NCBI RefSeq assembly: GCF_009604405.1
Contig: NZ_WEGK01000002.1
Coordinates: forward strand, 124,001 to 188,000
Reading direction: 5' to 3'
DNA length: 64,000 nt
Origin: Nocardia macrotermitis
GTDB taxonomy: Bacteria; Actinomycetota; Actinomycetes; Mycobacteriales; Mycobacteriaceae
Positions 51,883 to 60,015 of the stretch are shown here, one piece after another (the first letter of the stretch is position 1; each line of letters starts with the position of its first letter). The notes beneath the pieces are model-generated. The model was not told the origin of the DNA. It ran no database searches and saw only the letters and a program-made list of their open reading frames with translations. Position numbers and translations under genes: made by a program.

Positions 51883-53358
51883 TCAGTCTTGTTGCGCGGC
51901 AGCGGCTTTACCCGCGCGACGCCCGTAGAAGCTGCCGTCGCCGAGCGAGGTCCCGCTGGCGTAACCGCCGGTGCACACACCCGAGGTGCAGCGCCCCGCC
52001 GCGTACAGTCCGGCGATCGGATCCCCGGACACGTGCAGCACCCGCGAATCCAGATCGGTCTTCAAACCGCCGAGGGTGAACCCGCCGGTGTGCTCGCGCA
52101 GATCCCAACCGGCCAGCGGTGTGCCGATCGGCTTCACCCACTCGGTCTTCTTGTCCAGCAACGGATCCGAGCCCTTCTCGGCATGCTTGTTGTACACCTC
52201 GACGGTGGTCTGCAAGGTGCCCTCGGGCAGGCCCATGTCGGATTCGAGTTCCGCGACGGTCTCCGCGGCCCACTTGGGCGGCTGCCGGAAGAACGTCACC
52301 GAGCTCTCGGTCGCCAGCGCGGCCTCGAGCGCCTGCTCGTCCATCACCAGGTACGCCTTGTTGTCCTGCTGGTTCAGCGTGGCCTGGCCGACCCGGCCGC
52401 AGTAGGTGTCCTCGGTGATGTACCGCTGACCGCGCGCGTTGACCATGATGCCGCGCGCCACCATCTGCGGATCCACGAAGAACGCGACCTCGGCCGCGTC
52501 CATGTGCGCGACCTGCGCGCCCAGGGCCTGCGCGACCCGGATGCCGATGCCGTCGTGCTCCTCGATCGAGGCGGCCGGACGGTTCAGCAGCCGCGGCACG
52601 TACGCCTCGATCATCTCCTGGTTGTAGGCGAAACTGCCGGTCGCCAGGACCACGCCGCGACGCGCGCGCACGTGCACGATATCGCCGTAGCGCTTGGCGA
52701 CCACGCCGACGACGCGGTCGTCCTCGTCCACGATCAGGCGCTGGATGCGGATGTCGAATTCCGCACGCACACCGAGACTTTCGGCGGTGTCGATGAGCGG
52801 CTTCATCAGCATGTAGCCGCCGCCCTTCTCACCGATCCGCTTGTTCTCCATCTGCGGCAGGTGACCGCGCGGCGCGGGGGTGGCGATGTCCTTGAACGGC
52901 GCGGAGTTCTCGCCACCGGAGTACATCAGGCCCTCGTCGTGCGCGGGCTCCCAGCCCGGCTCGCCCCAGAACGCCTCCTTGAACGGAACACCCTGGGCCA
53001 CAAGCCAATCGAAGTGCTCGACGCTACCCTGGCAGTAGTCGTGGATCTTGGCGGCGTCCACGCCGGGGCCCAGGGCCGCGGTCATGAACTTCTCCATGTT
53101 CTCCGGGGTGTCCTCGAAGCCCAGCGCCTTCTGTAGCGCGGTGCCGCCGCCGAGGTAGATGAAGCCGCCCGACATCGACGCCGCGCCGCCCCAACCGCCG
53201 GTGCGCTCGAGCACCAGCACATCGGCGCCGGCCCGCTTGGCCTCGATGGCCGCACAGGCGCCCGCGACGCCGTATCCGGCGATCACCACGTCGGCCTCGA
53301 AATCCCAGGTGGTGATCGCGTTCGCGCGCGCTGGTCGGACGGTGGGGGTTTCGGACAT
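51883..53358 (-). CDS. FAD-binding dehydrogenase, 3-ketosteroid-dehydrogenase-like
   Basis: A 491-residue flavoprotein of the fumarate reductase/KstD superfamily: ADVVIAGYGVAGACAAIEAK, VLVLERTGGWGGAASMSGGF, RARRGVVLATGSFAYNQEMI, and the C-terminal GLYAAGRCTSGVCTGGYASG. It is close to the family of M. tuberculosis Rv0785; it is shorter than true KstD and lacks a clear membrane segment. ATG 53358 is chosen, nine bases after AGGA; ATG 53367 is the alternative. Substrate is probably a steroid or a related ring ketone. Confidence 0.88.
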   Translation of the reverse strand: MSETPTVRPARANAITTWDFEADVVIAGYGVAGACAAIEAKRAGADVLVLERTGGWGGAASMSGGFIYLGGGTALQKALGFEDTPENMEKFMTAALGPGVDAAKIHDYCQGSVEHFDWLVAQGVPFKEAFWGEPGWEPAHDEGLMYSGGENSAPFKDIATPAPRGHLPQMENKRIGEKGGGYMLMKPLIDTAESLGVRAEFDIRIQRLIVDEDDRVVGVVAKRYGDIVHVRARRGVVLATGSFAYNQEMIEAYVPRLLNRPAASIEEHDGIGIRVAQALGAQVAHMDAAEVAFFVDPQMVARGIMVNARGQRYITEDTYCGRVGQATLNQQDNKAYLVMDEQALEAALATESSVTFFRQPPKWAAETVAELESDMGLPEGTLQTTVEVYNKHAEKGSDPLLDKKTEWVKPIGTPLAGWDLREHTGGFTLGGLKTDLDSRVLHVSGDPIAGLYAAGRCTSGVCTGGYASGTSLGDGSFYGRRAGKAAAAQQD

Positions 53359-53408
53359 GAGTGCCATTCCTGTCTGCTGCGCGTGTGCCGGATTCGCCGG
53401 TCACAGGT

Positions 53409-53816
53409 TCATTCGGTGGGATTCTTAGCGGCCCGCGCGGCCTTTTTCTCGTGCTGCGCGACGACCTTGCCCACGACGCTGTCCAAACTGGTTCCCGCAG
53501 GCCAGCCTACGTAATGACACAGGAACAGGGAGATCTCCCGCAGTTGGGCCGGGGTGAATTCGCCGTTGCCCAGGGCCGAGCCGACCTGGATCTCGGCGAC
53601 GTCGAACAGGCCCTGCGCGGTCAGCGCCCCGATCAGCAGCAGCCGTCGATCGCGGATGCTGAGTTCGGGACGCGACCAGATGTCGGCGAACAGGTGATCC
53701 GCGGTGACGGCGAAGTGCTCGCCGGGACCGTCGGCGAAGTCCCAGCCGTACACCTCGGACATCTTCGCCAGCCCGCGTGCGCGACGTTCGGCGGCGGTTT
53801 CGGTTTCCTCGCTCAT
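53409..53816 (-). CDS. Carboxymuconolactone decarboxylase family protein
   Basis: A 135-residue CMD/AhpD-like protein: VTADHLFADIWSRPELSIRD, RRLLLIGALTAQGLFDVAEI, and EISLFLCHYVGWPAGTSLDS. The CxxC of peroxidase-type AhpD is missing (single Cys before HYVGWP), so it is nearer to the gamma-CMD type. Equivalent of Rv0771 in the M. tuberculosis cluster. The ATG overlaps the stop of the mini-ORF upstream. Confidence 0.92.
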   Translation of the reverse strand: MSEETETAAERRARGLAKMSEVYGWDFADGPGEHFAVTADHLFADIWSRPELSIRDRRLLLIGALTAQGLFDVAEIQVGSALGNGEFTPAQLREISLFLCHYVGWPAGTSLDSVVGKVVAQHEKKAARAAKNPTE

Positions 53817-53887
53817 GCTGCGTCCTTTCCGGCATGAGCGGGGGCCTGCGTGACGCTCCGCTGCTGCCTTCGGTCCTGATCGCTCAT
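53813..53887 (-). CDS. MIRU-like coupled mini-ORF between the HIBADH and CMD genes
   Basis: A single copy of the repeat family on the minus strand. ATG 53887 overlaps the HIBADH stop (ATGA), the 24-codon frame begins MSDQDRRQQRSVTQAPAHAG, and its TGA overlaps the CMD start (ATGA). It shares frame and most residues with the murT-gatD units (QRSVT, QAP, HA, KDAA) and carries GGAAAGG before the next start. Confidence 0.8.
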   Translation of the reverse strand: MSDQDRRQQRSVTQAPAHAGKDAA

Positions 53888-54768
53888 GCCTGCTGCTCCT
53901 TCGCGATATCGCCCGGGCCGACGCCCAGCCCGTTGCCCAGGCCCTTCAGGGCCAGTTCGGCGAACGGTAGCGGAACTTCGAGTCGTTCGCCGACGCCGAG
54001 GGCCAGCGCGAGATCCTTCTCGCCCAGGCCGCGCACGTGGGTCAGGATCGAATGCCAGAAATCGTCCTCGGCGACCGGAGCGGTGGTGTCGCGCAACATG
54101 ATCGCGCCCGCACCGCCGGTGATGGCGTCGGAGTGCCGGACCACCTTGCCCAGGTCGGTGATGTTCAGCCCGGCGGCCTCGGCCAGGCGCTGCGCCTCGG
54201 CCGCGGCGGTGAAGGAGACGAAGTGCAACAGGTTGCGCGCCAACTTCATTCGCGTCCCCGCGCCGACCTCACCGGCGTGCACGACCAGCCCCGCGAAGCG
54301 TCCGAAGGGCTCGCGAACCTTCTCGTACGCGGACTCGGTGCCGCCGACCATGATCGCGAGGTTGCCCTCCTTGGCCCCGCCCGCACCGCCGCTGATCGGC
54401 GCGTCGACGAATTCCACACCGCGCGAGGCACATTCGCTCGCCAACGCGACCGCGGTCTCGTCGCTGATGGTGGAGTGCACCGCGATCACGGTGCCCGGCT
54501 GCGCGGCGCTGAGGATGCCATCGGGGCCGGAGATCACCGAGCGGACCTGCTCGTCGTTGACGACCACGATCGAGATGACCGTGGCTTGCTGAGCGACCTC
54601 GGCGGCGGTGGCGGCGGACTTCGCGCCGCGTGCGACGAACTTCTCCACCGCTTCGGGCCGCATATCGCAAACCACAAGTCCGCCAGGCCAATCCAGCAGG
54701 CGCTTGGCCATCGGCGCGCCGATGTTGCCCAGTCCGATGAACCCGACGCGGGTGTCGTTCTCGGTCAT
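53884..54768 (-). CDS. NAD(P)-dependent beta-hydroxyacid dehydrogenase (HIBADH family)
   Basis: A 294-residue 3-hydroxyisobutyrate-dehydrogenase-type enzyme: Rossmann GFIGLGNIGAPMAKRLLDWP, substrate motif FVDAPISGGAGGAKEGNLAI, and the catalytic lysine in GAGTRMKLARNLLHFV. Corresponds to Rv0770 in the M. tuberculosis cluster. ATG 54768 overlaps the SDR stop by four bases (ATGA). The substrate is unknown. Confidence 0.92.
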   Translation of the reverse strand: MTENDTRVGFIGLGNIGAPMAKRLLDWPGGLVVCDMRPEAVEKFVARGAKSAATAAEVAQQATVISIVVVNDEQVRSVISGPDGILSAAQPGTVIAVHSTISDETAVALASECASRGVEFVDAPISGGAGGAKEGNLAIMVGGTESAYEKVREPFGRFAGLVVHAGEVGAGTRMKLARNLLHFVSFTAAAEAQRLAEAAGLNITDLGKVVRHSDAITGGAGAIMLRDTTAPVAEDDFWHSILTHVRGLGEKDLALALGVGERLEVPLPFAELALKGLGNGLGVGPGDIAKEQQA

Positions 54769-55517
54769 GATCGGATTATCTGTCCGCCGTCGACGTTCAG
54801 GATGTGCCCGGTCACCCAGCTCGCGTCGTCCGAGAGCAGGTACAGGCACGCGCCGACCAGATCCTCCGGAGTTCCCATGCGCTTCAAGGGAAGCCGGTTC
54901 ACCATGTCCTTGACCATATTGCCCGGGGTGACGGTCTTGGTGGCCTCGGTGTCGATCGGGCCGGGGGCGATGGCGTTGATGCGGATCTTGGAACCGCCGA
55001 GTTCGGTGGCGAGCTGCTGGGTCAGGCCGTTGACGCCGACCTTGGCCAGGCCGTAGAAGCCGGAGTACAGCCACGCGGCAGTGGAGGACTGGTTGACGAT
55101 CGAACCGCCGCCGTCCTTGGACATCGGCTGCCAGACCGCGCGGGTCATGTTCAGCGCGCCGTCGAAGTTCACGCTCATGAACTTCTTGTAGTAGTCCCAC
55201 GGCACGGTCAACAGCAGGTCGAGCTTCATGTCGCCGTAGATGGCGGCGTTGTTGACCAGGTGGTCGATGCCGCCGAACTCGGCGACGGTGAATTCGGCCA
55301 GCGCGGTGGTCGACTCGGGATCGGAGACGTCGACGCGGTGGAAGACCGCGGTGCCGCCGTCGGCGACGATCTGCTTGGCGACCTCCTCGCCCTTCTCCGT
55401 GTTCAGGTCCGCGACGACGACCTTCGCGCCCTCGGCGGCCAGCGCCTGCGCGTACACAGCGCCGATACCCTGCGCTGCGCCGGTGACGATCGCGGATCGT
55501 CCGGTGAAACGGGCCAT
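54765..55517 (-). CDS. SDR family oxidoreductase (first gene of the leftward operon)
   Basis: A 250-residue classical SDR: IVTGAAQGIGAVYAQALAAE, LVNNAAIYG, QSSTAAWLYSGFYGLAKVGV with the YxxxK pair, and the C-terminal INAIAPGPIDTEATKTVTPG. Corresponds to Rv0769. ATG 55517 is eight bases after AGGAG. A promoter with the shared operator lies 127 bases upstream, so this gene leads an operon of eight genes down to 47947. Confidence 0.93.
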   Translation of the reverse strand: MARFTGRSAIVTGAAQGIGAVYAQALAAEGAKVVVADLNTEKGEEVAKQIVADGGTAVFHRVDVSDPESTTALAEFTVAEFGGIDHLVNNAAIYGDMKLDLLLTVPWDYYKKFMSVNFDGALNMTRAVWQPMSKDGGGSIVNQSSTAAWLYSGFYGLAKVGVNGLTQQLATELGGSKIRINAIAPGPIDTEATKTVTPGNMVKDMVNRLPLKRMGTPEDLVGACLYLLSDDASWVTGHILNVDGGQIIRS

Positions 55518-55643
55518 GGTGAAAACTCCTCTGTGGCAGATGGTTTCGGCTTGTTCGGCGGTCGCAATCAGTGGTGCCCGGCGGCGCGATACTGCCCGCG
55601 CACCTGCGTCGTCCGCTCGCTCACCGGTAGCTCCCATGCTGTC

Positions 55644-55688
55644 TGGACACGTGTACGGACTATATGATCGAAGTCGCCGCCAGCGCAA
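55644..55688 (-). promoter_or_regulatory. Promoter of the SDR-led operon with shared operator (site 3)
   Basis: Minus strand: TTGCGC (55688-55683), 18 bases, TATAGT (55664-55659), then CCGTACACGTGTCC. Same layout as sites 1, 2 and 4. Confidence 0.75.
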
Positions 55689-55765
55689 GAACCTGTTGCA
55701 GTTCGGCGCGGTTGCCCGATGGCGCGGTCCTCGAACGTCGGGTGCGGCCGAGTTCCACCGGAAGC

Positions 55766-55809
55766 ATTGTCGGCCGGGCCTGCCGGTGGTACGGTCCAGA
55801 CACATGTCC
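55766..55809 (+). promoter_or_regulatory. Promoter of the cyp123 operon with shared operator (site 4)
   Basis: Plus strand: TTGTCG (55766-55771), 17 bases, TACGGT (55789-55794), then CCAGACACATGTCC. Site 3 is about 100 bases away and faces the other way, so this divergent region is covered twice. Confidence 0.75.
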
Positions 55810-55881
55810 AGCTACGTGTCTCCCAAGGCGGTGGATGATTGCCGGGGGACCGAACACGTTCTCGAGAGGGAGGTGACGGCG

Positions 55882-57087
55882 ATGACGGGTGTGGCCGCGC
55901 AGGCGCTCACTTTCGACCCGTACGACTACGGCTTCCACGAGAATCCGTATCCGCTGTATCAGCGGCTGCGGACCGAGGCGCCGCTCTATCACAATGCCGA
56001 GCTCGGATTCTGGGCGTTGTCGCGGCACGCGGATGTCGGCGCGGGCTTCCGGGACAACGTGCGGCTGTCCAGCGCGAACGGAGTATCGCTGGACCCGGCT
56101 GCGTGGGGCCCGCACGCGCACAAGACGATGTCCTTCCTGGCGCTGGACGATCCGCGGCATCTGCGGCTGCGGCAGCTGGTGTTCAAGGGGTTCACCCCGC
56201 GCCGGGTCGCCGCCATGGACACCCGGATCCGGGAACTGACGCTGCAACATCTCGAACCCGCCCTGGCGGCCGGCAGTTTCGACTGGACCGAGCAGGTCGC
56301 GGGCAAACTGCCGATGGACGTGATCTCCGAGCTGATGGGCGTGCCCGAACCCGATCGCGCCGAGATCCGGCGGCTCGCCGATCTGGTGGTGCATCGCGAG
56401 GACGGCGTGCTGGACGTCCCGATGGCCGCGGTCGAGGCGACGTTCGAGCTGGTCGGCTACTACGCCGAGATGATCGCCCAGCGCCGCCGCGCCCGCACCG
56501 ACGATCTGACCTCGGCGCTGCTGGACGCGGAGGCCGACGGCGACCGGCTCACCGACGAGGAGATCCTCGGGTTCATGTTCCTGATGGTGATCGCCGGGAA
56601 CGAGACCACCACCAAACTGCTCGGCAACGCCTTGTATTGGGGCGCAAGGTATCCCGAGCAGTACGCGAAGGTCGCGGCGCAGGCCGAGCTGGTGCCGGAC
56701 TGGGTCGAGGAGACGCTGCGGTACGACACCTCGAGCCAGATCCTGGCCCGCACCGCCGCGACCGATCTGGAATTCCACGGCGGCACGGTGCCCGCGGGGT
56801 CGAAGGTGTTGCTGCTGGTCGGCGCGGCGAATCGGGACGAGGACGTATTCGCCGATCCGGAGATCTACGACATCGAACGCCCCGACAAGGGCGGGCTGCT
56901 GAGCTTCGGGCGCGGCGTGCACTTCTGCCTCGGCGCGCATCTGGCGCGGCTGGAGGCGACGATCGCGTTGCGGGAGTTCGCCGATCGGGTCCGCGCCTAC
57001 GAGGTGGACCCCGCCGGGATCGAGCGGGTGCACTCCACCAATGTCCGAGGTTTCGCGAAATTGCCTGTGACGGTACAGGTTCGATGA
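55882..57087 (+). CDS. cyp123: Cytochrome P450 CYP123 family
   Basis: A 401-residue P450 close in length and sequence to M. tuberculosis CYP123: FDPYDYGFHENPYPLYQRLR, AGKLPMDVISELMGVPEPDR, VVHREDGVLDVPMAAVEATF, oxygen-binding FLMVIAGNETTTKLLGNALY, ExxR in VEETLRYDTSSQILARTAAT and heme loop SFGRGVHFCLGAHLARLEAT with Cys349. ATG 55882 is eight bases after GGGAGG. The substrate of CYP123 is not established. SDR and ferredoxin genes follow, as in mycobacteria. Confidence 0.92.
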   Translation: MTGVAAQALTFDPYDYGFHENPYPLYQRLRTEAPLYHNAELGFWALSRHADVGAGFRDNVRLSSANGVSLDPAAWGPHAHKTMSFLALDDPRHLRLRQLVFKGFTPRRVAAMDTRIRELTLQHLEPALAAGSFDWTEQVAGKLPMDVISELMGVPEPDRAEIRRLADLVVHREDGVLDVPMAAVEATFELVGYYAEMIAQRRRARTDDLTSALLDAEADGDRLTDEEILGFMFLMVIAGNETTTKLLGNALYWGARYPEQYAKVAAQAELVPDWVEETLRYDTSSQILARTAATDLEFHGGTVPAGSKVLLLVGAANRDEDVFADPEIYDIERPDKGGLLSFGRGVHFCLGAHLARLEATIALREFADRVRAYEVDPAGIERVHSTNVRGFAKLPVTVQVR

Positions 57088-57133
57088 CACGCCATGATGC
57101 GACCACTGCTACAGCCGACGAGGTGAGCCACTG

Positions 57134-57940
57134 ATGCCCAGATTCGATCCACACCCGCAGCGCCGTCCGGCGCTGATCGCCGGGGCCTCTTCGGGAATCG
57201 GCGCGGCCACCGCCGTCGCCCTGGCCGAACAGGGATATCCGGTCGCGCTCGGCGCGCGCCGGATCGAGGTCTGCCAGGAACTGGCCGAGAAGATCCGCGC
57301 GGACGGTGGCGAGGCGTTCGCCCACCGGCTGGACGTCTCGGACAACGCCTCGGTCGAGGAGTTCATCGCTGAGTCCGAAAAGGCTTTGGGCCCTGCGGAA
57401 ATCGTCGTCTACGGCGCGGGTGATCTGGAGTTCGGGCACGTCTGGGACCTGAACCCGGACGAGTTCGGCTCGCAGGTGCAGGTGCATCTCCAGGGCGCGC
57501 AGCGGTTCGCGTATCACCTACTACCGCAGATGATCGCGCGACGCCGGGGAGATTTCGTGGTGATCGGCTCGGACTGCGTGGATGTGCCGCGTCCGGGCGT
57601 CGGTGCCTACAACGCCGCCAAGACCGGACTCGAGGCGATGGCCGTGCAGCTCCGAAAGGAGTTGGAGGGCACCGGAGTTCGCGCCTCGGTCGTTCGGCCC
57701 GGCGCGACGCAGACCGGTATGGGCATGAACGCGAAACCCGAGGTCGTCGGTCCGCTGCTGGACGACTGGGTGAAATGGGGATTCGCCCGGCACCCGTATT
57801 TCCTGCGCGCGTCGGATCTGGCCGCGGCCGTCACCGCCGTGGTCGGCACCCCGCGCGGCGCGCATCTGGTGCTGGTCGAGGTGCAGCCCGAGGCCCCGCT
57901 GACCGAACCGAAAACCGATGGCGAACAAGGGAGCCGGTGA
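57134..57940 (+). CDS. SDR family oxidoreductase (Rv0765c-like)
   Basis: A 268-residue SDR: ALIAGASSGIGAATAVALAE, VVYGAGDLEFGHVWDLN, GSDCVDVPRPGVGAYNAAKT with Ser, Tyr and Lys of the active site. Its stop shares one base with the ferredoxin ATG (TGATG). In M. tuberculosis the equivalent lies between cyp51 and cyp123. Confidence 0.92.
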   Translation: MPRFDPHPQRRPALIAGASSGIGAATAVALAEQGYPVALGARRIEVCQELAEKIRADGGEAFAHRLDVSDNASVEEFIAESEKALGPAEIVVYGAGDLEFGHVWDLNPDEFGSQVQVHLQGAQRFAYHLLPQMIARRRGDFVVIGSDCVDVPRPGVGAYNAAKTGLEAMAVQLRKELEGTGVRASVVRPGATQTGMGMNAKPEVVGPLLDDWVKWGFARHPYFLRASDLAAAVTAVVGTPRGAHLVLVEVQPEAPLTEPKTDGEQGSR

Positions 57941-58131
57941 TGCGCCTCGTTGTCGACAGTGATCTGTGCCAGGGGCACGCGGTCTGCCAGGCCGAGGCCC
58001 CGGACCTGTTCGACGTGCCCAAGACGGGCACCGTGCGGATCCTGCGCGAGGATCCCGGCGCGGACCTCGAGGCCGCGCGTGCCGCGGTCCGCTACTGCCC
58101 GACCCAGGCACTGTCCATCGTCGAAGACTAG
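57940..58131 (+). CDS. [3Fe-4S] ferredoxin, P450 electron donor
   Basis: A 63-residue ferredoxin with Cys10, Cys16 and Cys53-Pro (CQGHAVC and RYCPTQA), the three-cysteine pattern of P450-linked 3Fe-4S ferredoxins. It corresponds to Rv0763c, which is next to cyp51 in M. tuberculosis; here it is in the cyp123 operon and could serve both P450s. Confidence 0.95.
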   Translation: MRLVVDSDLCQGHAVCQAEAPDLFDVPKTGTVRILREDPGADLEAARAAVRYCPTQALSIVED

Positions 58132-58138
58132 ATCCTTC

Positions 58139-58163
58139 GGGCTCTCAACAGCCATGAGAGCCC
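58139..58163 (+). other. Intra-operon hairpin and 17-base direct repeats
   Basis: GGGCTCTCA (58139-58147) and TGAGAGCCC (58155-58163) form a perfect nine-base stem. The same stretch contains CTCAACAGCC(A/C)TGAGA twice in a row (58144-58180). It may dampen or process the transcript between ferredoxin and the next gene. Confidence 0.5.
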
Positions 58164-58194
58164 CTCAACAGCCCTGAGAACAGAGGAATTTCGG

Positions 58195-58746
58195 ATGGCA
58201 GGCTATTCCCGCGACGAACTCGACGAGATGATCGAGCGCTGGGTGCAGGAGAACAAGAACTGTGAGGCGCAAGGGGATTGGCGTCCCCTCGCCGAGATGT
58301 ACACCGTCGAGGCGACTTACGGCTGGAACTACGGTCCGCAGCAGGAATTCATGGCCGTGGGTCGCGACGAGATCCGCGACCTGGCGCTCGGCCAGGAGAT
58401 GGCGGGTTTGGAGGGGTGGACTTATCCCTACCAGGACTTCGTCGTGGACGAGCGGTCCGGCAGCGTGATCGGACTCTGGAAGCAGATCAACGAGCGCACC
58501 CGCGCGGACGGCAGCCACTACAGCCCGGAGGGCATCGGCGGCAGCTGGTTCCGCTACGCCGGTGATTTCCAGTGGTCGTGGCAACGTGATTTCTTCGACT
58601 TCGGTAATGTCGCAGCGCTTTTCGTGGAGATGATGTCCGCGGACGCGCTCTCGCCCGGTATGCAGAAGCGGATCGAGCGTTCGATGTCCGCGGAGCCGCT
58701 GCCCGGGTGGTACCGGATCGGCGAATCGCCGGTGCCGCTGTGGTGA
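58195..58746 (+). CDS. NTF2-like (SnoaL-type) protein
   Basis: A 183-residue NTF2-fold protein: YSRDELDEMIERWVQENKNC, PLAEMYTVEATYGWNYGPQQ, and the strand VVDERSGSVIGLWKQINERT. It corresponds in position to a conserved gene of the mycobacterial cyp51 cluster. Role unknown, possibly steroid isomerisation or binding. The stop overlaps the next start (GTGA). Confidence 0.82.
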   Translation: MAGYSRDELDEMIERWVQENKNCEAQGDWRPLAEMYTVEATYGWNYGPQQEFMAVGRDEIRDLALGQEMAGLEGWTYPYQDFVVDERSGSVIGLWKQINERTRADGSHYSPEGIGGSWFRYAGDFQWSWQRDFFDFGNVAALFVEMMSADALSPGMQKRIERSMSAEPLPGWYRIGESPVPLW

Positions 58747-59978
58747 GCCGGTACAGCGAGCTGAGCCGTGACCAGCTCGCGATTCTGCTGCCCGAACTGC
58801 TGCTGTGCGGACATCTGATCGACCGTTCCGGGATGGCGCACACGATCGGCGCGTTCGGGCGCGAGGGGATGGCCGAGGTCGCGATCGAGGAGTGGCAGCT
58901 GGCCAGCCCGATCTACACCCGGCGCATGCGTGCGGCGCTGAACATTCCGGGTACCGGCGTGGAGACGATCTTCAAAGGGCTGCAACTGGATATCGGCGCG
59001 CCCCCGCAGTTCATGGACTTCCGTTTCCGGATCACCGACGACAATCACGGCGAGTTCTGGCTCGACCACTGCGGCGCGCTCGCCGATGTGGAGCCGATGG
59101 GCGAGGATTTCGTGGTGTCGATGTGTCACACCATCGAGGACCCGACCTTCGACGCGACCGCGCTGGCCACCAATCCGCTGGCGCAGGTGCGCCCGATCCA
59201 CCGGCCGCCGCGGGTGCCCGCGGACCGGGTTCCGGTGTGCGCGTGGACCGTTGTGATCGACGACGCGCACGAACCGCCCGCGATTCCGGCGCACACGCCG
59301 GAGATCGAGGCCACGGCCGCGGCGAAAATCGAACTCGCGCCGGTGGATTCGGCCGATACCGGTAACGGCGACTACGCCGGTCCGCTGCTGAGCGATCTCA
59401 CCTTCGGTGACTTCTCCAAATCCGCGCTGGTCCGGATGGCCGACGAGGTCTGCCTGCAACAGCACCTGCTGACACTGGGTTTCCAGATTGCGCTGCGGGA
59501 TCGTGCGAGCGCCGAGCAGGCCACCGACATTGCCCGCAAGCAGTTCACCGGGATCGCCGGGCTGACCTCCGAGCGGTTGCGCAACGCGCTGGGGCTGGGC
59601 CGGGACGCGGCCGCGCTGGCGCAGATCCTGCGTCTGCATCCGGCGTGGAATCCGTTGCCCTACACCGATATCGACGTCAGCTTCGAGCGGGAGACCGTGG
59701 TGCTGCGGTTGCGTCGCAACAGCCCCGGCGTCGCCGACGGCGGTTGGCCCGCGCTGGTCGACGCCGAGTACATCGAGCCGATCAATGCCATGGCCCGGGG
59801 TGTGGACCCGCATTTCGACACCCGCGTCCGGGCGGCCGGCGACGATGAGATCGTCTTCGAGATCGCCGCTGTGGAAACAGCTTTCAAGGAAATTCCGGAA
59901 GTCGCGATCACCCGGTTCAGCACCGGCGCCGACTTCGGCTTCACCGAGCGGCGCTCGCTGCCGCTCACCGTCGTATAA
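58743..59978 (+). CDS. Conserved hypothetical protein of the steroid cluster, 411 aa
   Basis: A 411-residue soluble protein. Notable segments are HTIGAFGREGMAEVAIEEWQ, a His/Cys pair in the stretch WLDHCGALADVEPMGEDFVV and SMCHTIEDPTFDATA, which recall metal- or thiol-based enzymes such as L-2-amino-thiazoline-carboxylate hydrolase-like domains, though this is uncertain. The second half is helical with a strand pair at the end (VSFERETVVLRLRRNSPGVA). GTG 58743 is coupled by GTGA overlap to the NTF2-like gene. No function assigned. Confidence 0.75.
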   Translation: MSRYSELSRDQLAILLPELLLCGHLIDRSGMAHTIGAFGREGMAEVAIEEWQLASPIYTRRMRAALNIPGTGVETIFKGLQLDIGAPPQFMDFRFRITDDNHGEFWLDHCGALADVEPMGEDFVVSMCHTIEDPTFDATALATNPLAQVRPIHRPPRVPADRVPVCAWTVVIDDAHEPPAIPAHTPEIEATAAAKIELAPVDSADTGNGDYAGPLLSDLTFGDFSKSALVRMADEVCLQQHLLTLGFQIALRDRASAEQATDIARKQFTGIAGLTSERLRNALGLGRDAAALAQILRLHPAWNPLPYTDIDVSFERETVVLRLRRNSPGVADGGWPALVDAEYIEPINAMARGVDPHFDTRVRAAGDDEIVFEIAAVETAFKEIPEVAITRFSTGADFGFTERRSLPLTVV

Positions 59979-59979
59979 G

Positions 59980-60011
59980 GCCCTTTCGGGTCGTTCGCAG
60001 CGAAAGGGCCG
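59980..60011 (+). promoter_or_regulatory. Hairpin that masks the fadD19-like ribosome site
   Basis: GGCCCTTTCG (59980-59989) and CGAAAGGGCC (60002-60011) form a perfect ten-base stem. The second arm contains the AAAGGG ribosome site of the gene starting at 60016, so folding would hide it. No U-run follows, hence not a normal terminator. Confidence 0.55.
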
Positions 60012-60015
60012 AAAT

